Positions 7,151-14,272 of a stretch of DNA of 19,903 nucleotides are shown piece by piece. The notes beneath the pieces were generated by a model, which saw only the letters and a list, made by a program, of their open reading frames with translations, made no database searches and had not been told where the DNA came from. Source of the DNA: Sphingobium sp. (lineage in GTDB: Bacteria; Pseudomonadota; Alphaproteobacteria; Sphingomonadales; Sphingomonadaceae); assembly GCF_003248505.1 (NCBI RefSeq), contig NZ_QFOA01000061.1, positions 1 through 19,903 of the forward strand. Reading direction: 5' to 3'. Position 1 is the stretch's first letter. Every line of letters starts with the position of its first letter. The translations under genes were made by a program, and so were the position numbers.

Positions 7151-7851
7151 CAGTCGGCCCCAAGCGCGTCGCGTTTGATCGCCGCCAGCATGGCGAAGAT
7201 CATAAGGTTGAACCAAATGCCGAACACGACCGCGGGCAGCCAGAAGGCCAGTACGCCGTTCCAGGCGAACGGACCTGTCTTGAACAGACCGATGGCGAGG
7301 CCGGGCAGCAGAAGGACGCCGGTCCACAGATTCATGTAGCCCAGCCAGCGCGGCAGGATCGGTTGAGGTCGCCGGTCGCCCAGAATGACAAAGCCGGTCA
7401 GCAGATTTTGCACGAAGGCGGGCACCGCCGGCATCACGAACAGGAGGAATGCGATGTCGCTCAATGCGCCGATGACAGCATCGGGCCGGTCGGAGCGATA
7501 AGCCGCTGCAGTAAAGATCAGACCGGCGAAGAACAGTGTGACGAAGCCATAGGCCACCACCATCACAAAGGCCCACGTCAATGGGGAAACCGGACCCTCG
7601 ATCTTTTTCATGAAGGTAGCGACCGCCGCAAGAAAGGGGAAGAAAAGGACGGAAGATGAGGCGATCAATATGGCGCCGGCCAGAATGCCGGTCTGATGGC
7701 TGCGATAATAGTCCGCGACCTCCGCCACGGGCATCGAGGGCGCAAGCGGCGGGAACATATGCGCGACCGGCCATATGCCGACGAACATCATCGTGCCGGC
7801 AAGGGCGCCCATATAGGTGCACAGCTTCATGGTCGTGCTCTTTGTCGTCAT
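7150..7851 (-). CDS. Six-TM membrane protein of unknown function
   Basis: 233 residues from the ATG at 7849-7851, preceded by a strong aaaggaggggtt ribosome site. I do not recognise an enzyme family. About six hydrophobic helices are visible (roughly 12-30, 52-78, 89-116, 128-156, 168-188, 199-226). Between helices 1 and 2 lies a conserved-looking loop, with FPPLAPSMP followed by EVADYYRSHQTGILAG. No signal peptide cleavage site, haem ligand pattern or metal motif stands out. It is the first gene of the unit and is coupled by a one-base overlap to the subunit III-like gene. A role as a partner or quinone/haem-copper accessory protein is only an inference from position. Confidence 0.7.
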   Translation of the reverse strand: MTTKSTTMKLCTYMGALAGTMMFVGIWPVAHMFPPLAPSMPVAEVADYYRSHQTGILAGAILIASSSVLFFPFLAAVATFMKKIEGPVSPLTWAFVMVVAYGFVTLFFAGLIFTAAAYRSDRPDAVIGALSDIAFLLFVMPAVPAFVQNLLTGFVILGDRRPQPILPRWLGYMNLWTGVLLLPGLAIGLFKTGPFAWNGVLAFWLPAVVFGIWFNLMIFAMLAAIKRDALGAD

Positions 7852-7980
7852 AACCCCCTCCTTTCGTTCTTTCAGCGATTGCCCGGACAGTGTGGAGCGA
7901 AAGGAACGAGGCCACCCGCCCACGGATAGGGTTCTGCCATCCGGTAGCGCTGGCAAGGAAGCGGTAATGAATTCGCTGAC

Positions 7981-7997
7981 GCGTTTGACAAAAACGC
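7981..7997. promoter_or_regulatory. Inverted repeat upstream of the SnoaL/kinase unit
   Basis: Arms gcgttt (7981-7986) and aaacgc (7992-7997) with a 5-base spacer. It contains a perfect -35-like TTGACA at 7985-7990, but no convincing -10 box follows at 16-18 bases. It lies in the 181-base divergent region between the membrane cassette and the SnoaL gene, so it could be an operator for either. Confidence 0.3.
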
Positions 7998-8032
7998 AAG
8001 GGCGATGACGCTGTGATTGCGGAGGAGAGCGG

Positions 8033-8425
8033 ATGGCCGACATAGAGGCTAACAAGACGGTGGCGCGCCGCTACATGCGTGCGGTCGAACAGGGCGATAT
8101 CGATACGATCGAGGCCTTGCAGCATCCCGATTGCCGCTGGTGGATACTTGGCCATGGTGAAATGAGCCGCGCCGACTTCATTGGCAGTGTCAAAGGCGGA
8201 TTGCTGAGCGCGCAACGGCGCACGGTGGAGATCGTCGGGATCACCGCCGAAGGGGACCGTGTCGCGGTGGAGGTAAGGGGCGAGATGGTCTTTCCGGACC
8301 GCGTCTATCGCAACGAATATCATAATCTTCTGATTATTCGCGACGGCCAGATCGTTTCAGGCAAGGAATATATGGACACGCGGGCCGTGGCAGAGGCCTT
8401 TTCCGCCTGGGAGCAAGGCCAATGA
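8033..8425 (+). CDS. SnoaL-like NTF2-fold protein (kinase-linked)
   Basis: 130 residues; the ATG at 8033 follows ggaggagagcgg. The SnoaL/ketosteroid-isomerase-like pattern is clear: an N-terminal helix (VARRYMRAVEQGDIDTIEAL), the WWILGHGE segment at 36-43, then a four-strand sheet with TAEGDRVAVEVRGEM and a C-terminal GKEYMDTRA. It is a paralogue of the protein at 15676: the two share WW[IV].G.GE, TAEGDRVAVE, a YRN.YH segment and KEY.D.RA. It overlaps the kinase start by four bases (ATGA), so the two proteins are coupled in expression and probably in function. Catalysis (isomerase, cyclase or hydratase type) cannot be judged from sequence. Confidence 0.8.
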   Translation: MADIEANKTVARRYMRAVEQGDIDTIEALQHPDCRWWILGHGEMSRADFIGSVKGGLLSAQRRTVEIVGITAEGDRVAVEVRGEMVFPDRVYRNEYHNLLIIRDGQIVSGKEYMDTRAVAEAFSAWEQGQ

Positions 8426-9789
8426 CAGATGCGACTGCGCTTAACAATTATGACGATGCGGCGGTGGGACGGATCACCGCCTTCGTAGAGGAGCTGACAG
8501 GCGGCAAGGTAGTCGGCCTGGAACGGCTGGTCCGCTGGCGTCCTTCCTGGTTCGTCGATGTGCAGCAGGGCGATGCCATTCGCAGGTTGCATCTGCGCGG
8601 CGATCGCGGCGGCGACGTATCGATCTTTCCCGACCTGAAGCGCGAGGCCGACGTCATCGAGCTGTTGCACAAGCAGGGGCTGCCGGTGCCGGAGATTCAT
8701 GGCTATCTGGCCGACCCGCCCTGTATCGTGATGGAGGCCATCGAGGGAACCCGCGACTTTTCGCCGCTGGACGCGACGACCAAAAGCGCTGTCGGTCGCG
8801 CCTATATGCGGGCGGTCGCCGCCATGCATGGATTGCCGGTCGAACCGTTTGTGGATGCTGGCGTCCATCTGCCCGAAGGCGCGGAAGCCATCGCGCTGGT
8901 GGGCCTGGACGCCTATATGCCGCATTACCGGCGGACCAAGAGCCGACCGGAGCCGCTGCTGGAATTCGTCATCCGCTGGCTGGGCCGCAACGTACCGCGC
9001 GATCGCCAGCGCGCCAGCTTCATCCAGTTCGATTCAGGCCAGTATCTGGTCGAAAAGGGCGCGATGACGAAGCTGTACGATTTCGAATTCTCGATGATCG
9101 GCGACCCGCTGGTCGACATTGCGACCATGGGAATGCGCAACAGCTATGAACCGTTGGGCGCACCCTTGCCCGAGCTGGTGCGCTATTATGAGGAAGCGAC
9201 GGGCGAGCCGGTCGATCATGAAGCGGTGATTTTTCACGTCCTGCAATTTTCCCTGCTGGGAACGATGCAGTTTACGGGAACCGTCGGCAAACCAAGTCCG
9301 GGCGATCCGCATTCCGTCTATCTGATGTTCGACCTGTCGCTGCGGCGGTCGATCCTGCTGGCGTTGTCGCATTTGTCGGGCGTCGCCTTGCCCAGCTTGC
9401 CGGAGCTGGAGCAACGCAAGGGGGATAACGGGCCTTTGCTGGAAAAGCTGGTCGATACGCTCGCTACCCTGCCCGTTACGGGCGAGGCGGCCGAAGCGCA
9501 CAAGACCCAGCTCGCCGAATTGATCGAATGGGTGCAGCGGGCCGACGACCATGGCGCGGAGATGGTGGCGCGCAATATCGCCGATGTTTCAGCCCTTTTG
9601 GGCGGTTCGTTCGACCGTTGGGACGCCGCCGCACAAGCGCTGGAAACCTATATCGCGGAGGCGGGGCCGCAGGAGGATGCGGCGCTGATCCATTTGCTTG
9701 CGACTATCGAAGGCAGGCGGCTTCAGCTGTTCGGTCCTACGGCTCTGGGCGAGGCGGCCCGTAATGTCGTCCTGCCGGTGACACGGTAG
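8422..9789 (+). CDS. APH-fold phosphotransferase-like protein with extra C-terminal domain
   Basis: 455 residues, about 100 longer than the usual APH-family protein. The N-terminal part (1-320) follows the APH/choline-kinase fold, with VPEIHGY and IVMEAIEG at the hinge. The catalytic loop is altered: the usual HGDxxxxN reads QFDSGQYL at 202-209. Asp204 is kept, but the metal-binding Asn is Tyr208. The second metal site DxE remains as YDFEFSMIGDP (Asp220, Glu222). Residues 330-455 form a separate Ala/Leu-rich helical region. It is weakly reminiscent of the helical proteins found beside bacterial acyl-CoA-linked phosphotransferases (DUF6285-like), but I cannot confirm this. Its start overlaps the SnoaL stop. 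It may be an atypical kinase of hydroxyacyl substrates or a non-catalytic binding protein. Confidence 0.75.
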   Translation: MTDATALNNYDDAAVGRITAFVEELTGGKVVGLERLVRWRPSWFVDVQQGDAIRRLHLRGDRGGDVSIFPDLKREADVIELLHKQGLPVPEIHGYLADPPCIVMEAIEGTRDFSPLDATTKSAVGRAYMRAVAAMHGLPVEPFVDAGVHLPEGAEAIALVGLDAYMPHYRRTKSRPEPLLEFVIRWLGRNVPRDRQRASFIQFDSGQYLVEKGAMTKLYDFEFSMIGDPLVDIATMGMRNSYEPLGAPLPELVRYYEEATGEPVDHEAVIFHVLQFSLLGTMQFTGTVGKPSPGDPHSVYLMFDLSLRRSILLALSHLSGVALPSLPELEQRKGDNGPLLEKLVDTLATLPVTGEAAEAHKTQLAELIEWVQRADDHGAEMVARNIADVSALLGGSFDRWDAAAQALETYIAEAGPQEDAALIHLLATIEGRRLQLFGPTALGEAARNVVLPVTR

Positions 9790-9829
9790 GTCATGGGGGT
9801 GGCGCAGCCCGCAGTAAAATAGGGACTTG

Positions 9830-9862
9830 GAGCTGCGATCCGATCCAGTCAGATCGCCGCTC
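9830..9862. terminator. Imperfect hairpin between convergent genes
   Basis: Arms gagctgcgatc (9830-9840) and gatcgccgctc (9852-9862) pair at 10 of 11 positions around an 11-base loop. It lies in the gap between the kinase stop and the GST stop on the other strand. It has no T run. A bidirectional terminator is plausible by position only. Confidence 0.35.
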
Positions 9863-10506
9863 TACTCGGGCTGGCTCCCGTCACGTGGATCATCGACGAT
9901 GGCGCGCATCCGGCGATAGGCCGGGCGCGCCGCCATGCGTTTCACATAAGCGGCTATGTAGGGGTGGCCTTCGACGTCGACCGGCATGAACAGGCGCGTT
10001 GTGGTGAAGGGAAATGTCATCATGATGTCGGCGGCCGTGAACCGTTCGCCCGCGATGAAGGGCGTGCGCGAAAGCTGGTCGTCGACCATGGCCAGAAATT
10101 GCGCCGCCCTGGCCCGGCCCGCGATCCGCGATGGATGGTCATGGTCTATCCCCGACATTTCGGCCATGATCTCCGTAACCAGCGCGGGCATCAGCGACGC
10201 CTCTGAGAAATGAAACCAGAAAAGAAAGTCGGCATAGTCCCGGTCGCCCGGCGTCGGCCGCAGAACGCCGTTGCCCTGCGTCGTGGCGAGATATTCGACC
10301 ACCGCCCCGCTTTCGGCGATCCGCTGGCCGTTCGCCTCGATCACCGGGGAAGATCCCATCGGATGCAGCGCTTTATAGGCCGGTTCCGCCGACCATGTTT
10401 CCAGCCGCTTGTAGAATTGAATCTCATAGGGGCTTTCCAGCTCCTCCATCAGCCACACGGCGCGTTCGGAGCGAGAGCGGTCGAGTTGGAACAGAGTGAC
10501 GGTCAT
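9862..10506 (-). CDS. Glutathione S-transferase, GTT1-like
   Basis: 214 residues from the ATG at 10504-10506, which follows gggaaggc; upstream in-frame ATGs at 10557 and beyond would cross the divergent promoter. Thioredoxin-like N-domain (1-80): LDRSRSERAVWLMEELESPYE at the start, as in the GTT1-like subfamily, and the glutathione-binding AESGAVVEYL at about 65-74. The all-helical C-domain ends with FTAADIMMTFPF (about 158-169), the usual N-capping and hydrophobic-staple region. It would conjugate or remove glutathione on electrophiles such as epoxides, in the cytoplasm. It is divergent from the LEH-like gene and is paralogous to the GST at 11056. Confidence 0.88.
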   Translation of the reverse strand: MTVTLFQLDRSRSERAVWLMEELESPYEIQFYKRLETWSAEPAYKALHPMGSSPVIEANGQRIAESGAVVEYLATTQGNGVLRPTPGDRDYADFLFWFHFSEASLMPALVTEIMAEMSGIDHDHPSRIAGRARAAQFLAMVDDQLSRTPFIAGERFTAADIMMTFPFTTTRLFMPVDVEGHPYIAAYVKRMAARPAYRRMRAIVDDPRDGSQPE

Positions 10507-10628
10507 CGGATGCCTTCCCTGGATGAAAAGCAGGAATGGGCTGGCAAGGATGTTCATCAACCTATCTTTATCTAGGACACGTCCCCTGCGAGCCTGTGCA
10601 ACGTCACGTAAAAGAGAGGAACAAGCCT

Positions 10629-11051
10629 GTGGCCCACGATAATCTTGAACGTGTCCTGCAATTTCTGAAGGAATTCCACGAAGCCCCCGATTTCGATCGG
10701 CTGGCCGCTTATTTTGCGCCGGGTTGCAGCTATCAGCCGCTGGTTCCGACCACCGCAACCTTCAAGGGTAGGCAGGCCATCGCCGACGTCCTGCGCAAGC
10801 AATATCAGACCTATTATGACTGCCGTTGCGAGATTCACGCGGCCGCAGCCAACGGACCCTTTGTTTTCACCGAAAGGTCCGATCATGTGACATTGCATAA
10901 GGGCGATCGGAAAGTTTCATCGCGGGTGTGCGCGGTGTTCGAATGCGATGGCGAGGGCCAGATCATGTCCTGGCGGGAATATTGGGACACCAGCGATGTC
11001 GCGCGCCAGATGGATATGGATGTCGACCATGTCGTTTCGGCTGCGGGGTGA
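10629..11051 (+). CDS. Second limonene-1,2-epoxide hydrolase-like NTF2-fold protein
   Basis: 140 residues from a GTG start at 10629, with an agagagga ribosome site about 8 bases upstream; the ATG at 10536 lies in the divergent GST promoter and encodes a non-native leader. ERSD (Arg83, Asp85) and SWREYWD (Asp120) preserve the Arg/Asp/Asp positions of the epoxide-hydrolase triad. Tyr35 in CSYQPLVP fits the catalytic Tyr, but the Asn two residues on is Pro37. It is clearly a paralogue of the protein at 4713, sharing KGR, ERSD, WREY.D and R.M spacing. It is followed after 4 bases by a GST and then an SDR, which supports a role in a detoxification or epoxide pathway. Confidence 0.77.
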   Translation: MAHDNLERVLQFLKEFHEAPDFDRLAAYFAPGCSYQPLVPTTATFKGRQAIADVLRKQYQTYYDCRCEIHAAAANGPFVFTERSDHVTLHKGDRKVSSRVCAVFECDGEGQIMSWREYWDTSDVARQMDMDVDHVVSAAG

Positions 11052-11055
11052 CCGC

Positions 11056-11685
11056 ATGACTTTGCGTGTTCATCACCTAAGCGATTCCCGGTCGCAGAAA
11101 ACCGTCTGGTTGCTCGAGGAACTGGGTTGCCCCTATGAGATGGTGCCGCATCTGCGCGAACCGGATACGCTGAAAGGGCCACCGGCGATGAAGGCGGCCC
11201 ATCCCATCGGCAAGGCACCGATATTGGAAGCGGATGGGCAGGCCATCGTCGAATCGGGGGCCATCGCCGACTATCTTCTGCGCCTGTATGACGATGGCCG
11301 GTTGATGCCCAAGGGAAAGGGCCCCGAACAGCTGCGGTTCCTGGAATGGATGCACTTTGCCGTGTCCATCGGTTCGACCCCGGTGATGTTCCTTGCCTGG
11401 GGGCGGGCCTTTGGCATGGACGATGCCCCTTTCGTCTCCGCTGCCCGAGCGGAGATGGACCATGTACTGGCCTATCTGGAGGCGGGTCTGAGTCCTGGCC
11501 CCTATCTTATGGGAGCGGAATTTTCTGCGGCGGACATACAGGTCAGCTTCGTGGCCGAACTGGCGCGCGAATTTCACGCCATTGCGGGCTATCCCAACAT
11601 CGTTGCTTGGTTGGCGCGATTGCAGGCGCGGCCCGCCTACCGGCGGGCGATGGCGGAACCTGTGCCCTATCGATTTGGAGGATAG
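11056..11685 (+). CDS. Glutathione S-transferase, GTT1-like (second copy)
   Basis: 209 residues. The ATG at 11056 starts 4 bases after the LEH-like stop, so translation is probably coupled. VHHLSDSRSQKTVWLLEELG (4-23) is almost a textbook GTT1-like N-terminus; IVESGAIADYL near 62-72 binds glutathione. The C-domain has FSAADIQVSFVAEL (about 157-170). The sequence resembles the GST at 9862, which points to an old duplication across the divergent promoter. Probable role: glutathione conjugation of an intermediate made or sensed by the neighbouring LEH-like and SDR proteins; substrate unknown. Confidence 0.9.
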   Translation: MTLRVHHLSDSRSQKTVWLLEELGCPYEMVPHLREPDTLKGPPAMKAAHPIGKAPILEADGQAIVESGAIADYLLRLYDDGRLMPKGKGPEQLRFLEWMHFAVSIGSTPVMFLAWGRAFGMDDAPFVSAARAEMDHVLAYLEAGLSPGPYLMGAEFSAADIQVSFVAELAREFHAIAGYPNIVAWLARLQARPAYRRAMAEPVPYRFGG

Positions 11686-11691
11686 CTTGTC

Positions 11692-12507
11692 ATGAGGATG
11701 AACCTGAGCGGACGGGTCGCCATTGTGACCGGGTCGGGCGCCAATATCGGGGAAGCCTGTGCGCGGGCGCTGGCGGCAGCCGGTGCGCAGGTGGTTCTGG
11801 CCGATATCGCCATCGCGCGTGCCGAAGCGGTGGCCCAGTCCATCAACGCGGCGGGCGGGAAAGCCGTCGCCATGCCGCTCGACCTGGCGGAAGAGGGGAG
11901 CATCACCGCATTGGTCGATGCCGTCATGCGGCAGTGCGGCCGCATCGACATATTGCACAATAATGCCGCCGACACCCGCCTGGAACAGATGCTGGCGGAT
12001 GGCTCTCTGCTCGATCTGGAGGCGGCGACATGGGACCGTGCGTTCCAGATCAATGCGCGTGGCACCATGTTGATGATCAAGACGGTCGCCCCGCACATGA
12101 TCGCAAACGGCGGCGGCGCGATCATCAACACATCCACCGGCGTGTCGCTGGTCGGGGACATCAACAACCCATCCTATTCGGCGTCCAAGGCGGCGGTGAA
12201 TGCGCTGACCCGCAATGCGGCGGTGCAGTTCGGCCGGTTCAATATCCGGGTCAATGCGGTTGCGCCGGGACTGGTTCTGTCGCCATTGGCCCGCGAGATG
12301 ATGGACCGGGAGCAGATCGCCATGGTGCAGCGGCATGTGCTGCTGCCCCGCGAAAGCGTGCCGGAGGATATTGCCGGGACCGTGCTGTTCCTGGCATCGG
12401 ATGCGGCGAGTTTCATCACAGGGCAGGTCATCGCCGTGGATGGCGGCATCGTTCATCACACCCCTTATGTGGCCGACATGCTGGACGGGATGAGCCGGGC
12501 GGGGTGA
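11692..12507 (+). CDS. Short-chain dehydrogenase/reductase (second SDR)
   Basis: 271 residues; the ATG at 11692 has ggagg 12 bases upstream, inside the end of the GST gene. Cofactor motif TGSGANIG (13-20), NNAA (90-93), catalytic Ser in NTSTG (about 147-149), and YSASK (Tyr162, Lys166). VAPG (189-193) and VDGG near residue 245 are standard. LADI after the second strand (Asp38) suggests NAD+. The classical SDR fold is certain; the alcohol substrate is not. It is the third gene in a tight LEH-GST-SDR unit, with 6 bases separating it from the GST stop. Compared with the SDR at 17770 it shares DLEAATWDRAF-like and INARG.M segments, so these two are closer to each other than to the SDR at 3867. 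Confidence 0.92.
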   Translation: MRMNLSGRVAIVTGSGANIGEACARALAAAGAQVVLADIAIARAEAVAQSINAAGGKAVAMPLDLAEEGSITALVDAVMRQCGRIDILHNNAADTRLEQMLADGSLLDLEAATWDRAFQINARGTMLMIKTVAPHMIANGGGAIINTSTGVSLVGDINNPSYSASKAAVNALTRNAAVQFGRFNIRVNAVAPGLVLSPLAREMMDREQIAMVQRHVLLPRESVPEDIAGTVLFLASDAASFITGQVIAVDGGIVHHTPYVADMLDGMSRAG

Positions 12508-12683
12508 GGGCGCAGGGCCGAACGCTGAGGCAGGCTTCGGGCGGGCCACGGGCACCGGATTCGCTATGGTCGTCGGCATGACCTCGGCGCACGGTCCGAT
12601 GCGCTCTTTCTGCCGGGTGGGCACGGATTGCAGCGCCCCGACGATCCGGCGTAACAGGGCGTTTCATTTCAGTAGAGGGCGAC

Positions 12684-13064
12684 ATGGGGATATTCACGCA
12701 CGCCTGCTTGGGAACCAACGACCTGGAGCGGGCGGCTGTCTTCTACGACGCCGTGCTCGCGCCGCTGGGTATCGGCAATCTGGGACCCTTTCTCGACCAG
12801 GGGATCGGCTATGGGCGCCAGGTGGCCGAACTGCTGATCCTGCGCCCGATCGAAGGGCAGGCGACGCCATCGAACGGCGCAACCCTGAGCTTCAAGGCGC
12901 CAAATCGGGCCGCCGTCGATGATTTTCATCGGGCGGGGATCGCCGCCGGGGGCACGGACGCCGGGCTGCCGGGACCGCGCGCCGCCGTGCCGCACGCCTA
13001 TGGCGCCTATCTGCTAGACCCGGATGGGAACAAGATATGCGCTTATTGCTTCCGCGCGCCCTGA
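12684..13064 (+). CDS. VOC-superfamily (glyoxalase/bleomycin-resistance-like) protein
   Basis: 126 residues, one VOC domain made of two beta-alpha-beta-beta-beta modules. It begins FTHACLGTNDLERAAVFYDA (His6 is the usual first metal ligand) and ends YLLDPDGNKICAYCF (109-123). The central VAELLILRP strand may carry the Glu ligand (Glu49). The family covers glyoxalase I, isomerases, epimerases and small resistance proteins, so no reaction is assigned. It lies 176 bases after the SDR stop, with its own gagggcgac ribosome site, and may have a separate promoter. Nearby GST genes make a glutathione-linked reaction conceivable. Confidence 0.85.
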   Translation: MGIFTHACLGTNDLERAAVFYDAVLAPLGIGNLGPFLDQGIGYGRQVAELLILRPIEGQATPSNGATLSFKAPNRAAVDDFHRAGIAAGGTDAGLPGPRAAVPHAYGAYLLDPDGNKICAYCFRAP

Positions 13065-13083
13065 ACATGATCGGGGGTTCGGG

Positions 13084-14202
13084 CTAAACGTCGAACAGCG
13101 CGGCTAGATCGAGATCTTCCGCGGCGCGGGAAAAACGGTTCAAGGGGCCTTGAGACGGTTCATTGGGATTGATGTTCGTAAGCCAGGCTATCAGCCCCCA
13201 GACGATCCACCGCCTGTAATCGATCCAGGCACGTCTCCGGTCCAATGTCACGCCGTGACTGAGTAGCCGGGTGAAATAATGGTCGAACAGCGCCTGTTCA
13301 TGACCGCGCCTGTCTTCCAGCTCCAGCGATCCGATGATGAAGTAGCTATAGTCGCGCCATGGCCGCCCCCGACGCGGAAGTTGCCAATCGAACCAAAGCC
13401 GTTCGCCATTGGGCGTACGATAGCAATTGCCCAGATGTGCATCGCCATGGATCAGGCAGAGCGGCGAGGAGTCCGCCCGTTCTTCACGGCATAGCTGTTG
13501 GAAGGCGGCATACAGCCGGTCGGGCGCCTCCGCGATCCAGGCGGGTAAAATGCTCAGCCATTGCCGATCCTTGCGGCGGACGTCGATTATATCCTTCAGG
13601 AGCATCCAATAGTCGTCGACGGGCGTATCGGCCGCGACGGAGGTCTGGAGCCAGTCGAGCCGATCGAGTTCCGGCCTGCTCCAACTGCTGCCGTGCAGAT
13701 CGGCAAGGCTGTCTACCGCCTTGTAGGCGTCGGCAGGACTGATGCCGCTTGCCGACGTGCTGAAGGTTCCGCCACGCTCGACCAGATCCTCCAGGACGAT
13801 GATGCCTTGCTGGCCCAGGCCGTCATCGTCCCAGTCCGCCATGTAGCAGCGGGGCGCTGGAATGTTGATGAAATGGGGCAAGTCATGGTAGAATCGGGCC
13901 TCTTGCACGCAAACCGCGCTGCTGCGGTCCTCTTCGATCCAGTTCGCCTTCAGGCATAATTGTTGGGGCAGGCCCGCCGCGTGGCCAGCTTCATTCAGTT
14001 CGACCCGGATTCGCGCCTTGCTCGTGTGGCCATCAATGAACTCGATCGTCTCCAGACGTTCGACCGCAACGCCGGGATAACGCTGCGCGAGAAATTGCGT
14101 CAGCCAACCGGCGTCTATTGCGGCGTAGCTGCGGGGCAGCCGCTCCTGGCGCTGCATATAGGCCCTAGGTTTCAATCCGTTCATCGACTTGTGTTGGGTC
14201 AT
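13084..14202 (-). CDS. APH-family phosphotransferase, canonical active site
   Basis: 372 residues from the ATG at 14200-14202 (gcgggaac upstream). Longer in-frame starts would overlap the AraC gene and are rejected. The catalytic loop is intact: HGDAHLGN at 252-259 (Asp254 base, Asn259 metal ligand), followed by the DFG-equivalent FDWQ (Asp272). The hinge is IIVLEDLVERG (134-144). Enzymes of this kind phosphorylate hydroxyl groups on small molecules; in bacteria they often sit in catabolic operons and act on hydroxyacyl-CoAs or alcohols (LvaA is an example). Antibiotic resistance is unlikely here. It is downstream of SnoaL and AraC on the same strand. The C-terminal DRR.H and VWG.I.WLT segments match the kinase at 18628. 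Confidence 0.88.
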   Translation of the reverse strand: MTQHKSMNGLKPRAYMQRQERLPRSYAAIDAGWLTQFLAQRYPGVAVERLETIEFIDGHTSKARIRVELNEAGHAAGLPQQLCLKANWIEEDRSSAVCVQEARFYHDLPHFINIPAPRCYMADWDDDGLGQQGIIVLEDLVERGGTFSTSASGISPADAYKAVDSLADLHGSSWSRPELDRLDWLQTSVAADTPVDDYWMLLKDIIDVRRKDRQWLSILPAWIAEAPDRLYAAFQQLCREERADSSPLCLIHGDAHLGNCYRTPNGERLWFDWQLPRRGRPWRDYSYFIIGSLELEDRRGHEQALFDHYFTRLLSHGVTLDRRRAWIDYRRWIVWGLIAWLTNINPNEPSQGPLNRFSRAAEDLDLAALFDV

Positions 14203-14272
14203 GGTTGTTCCCGCCATTGCACCGATGCGGGTCAGCATAGCGGGTTGGTCGGCCGCTGTCGCAACGGCGGCT

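Noticed and set aside
6569..8323. 584-residue minus-strand frame as one fusion protein
   Set aside because: Only the last 193 residues match subunit III; upstream it runs out of frame through the six-TM protein and antisense to the SnoaL gene.
11077..12624. 515-residue minus-strand open frame
   Set aside because: Antisense to the second GST and the second SDR, His/Arg/Gly-rich with no domain motif, a typical high-GC shadow frame.
13084..14202. Aminoglycoside-resistance gene
   Set aside because: The APH fold is shared with many metabolic kinases; the catabolic surroundings and paralogue at 18628 argue against resistance.
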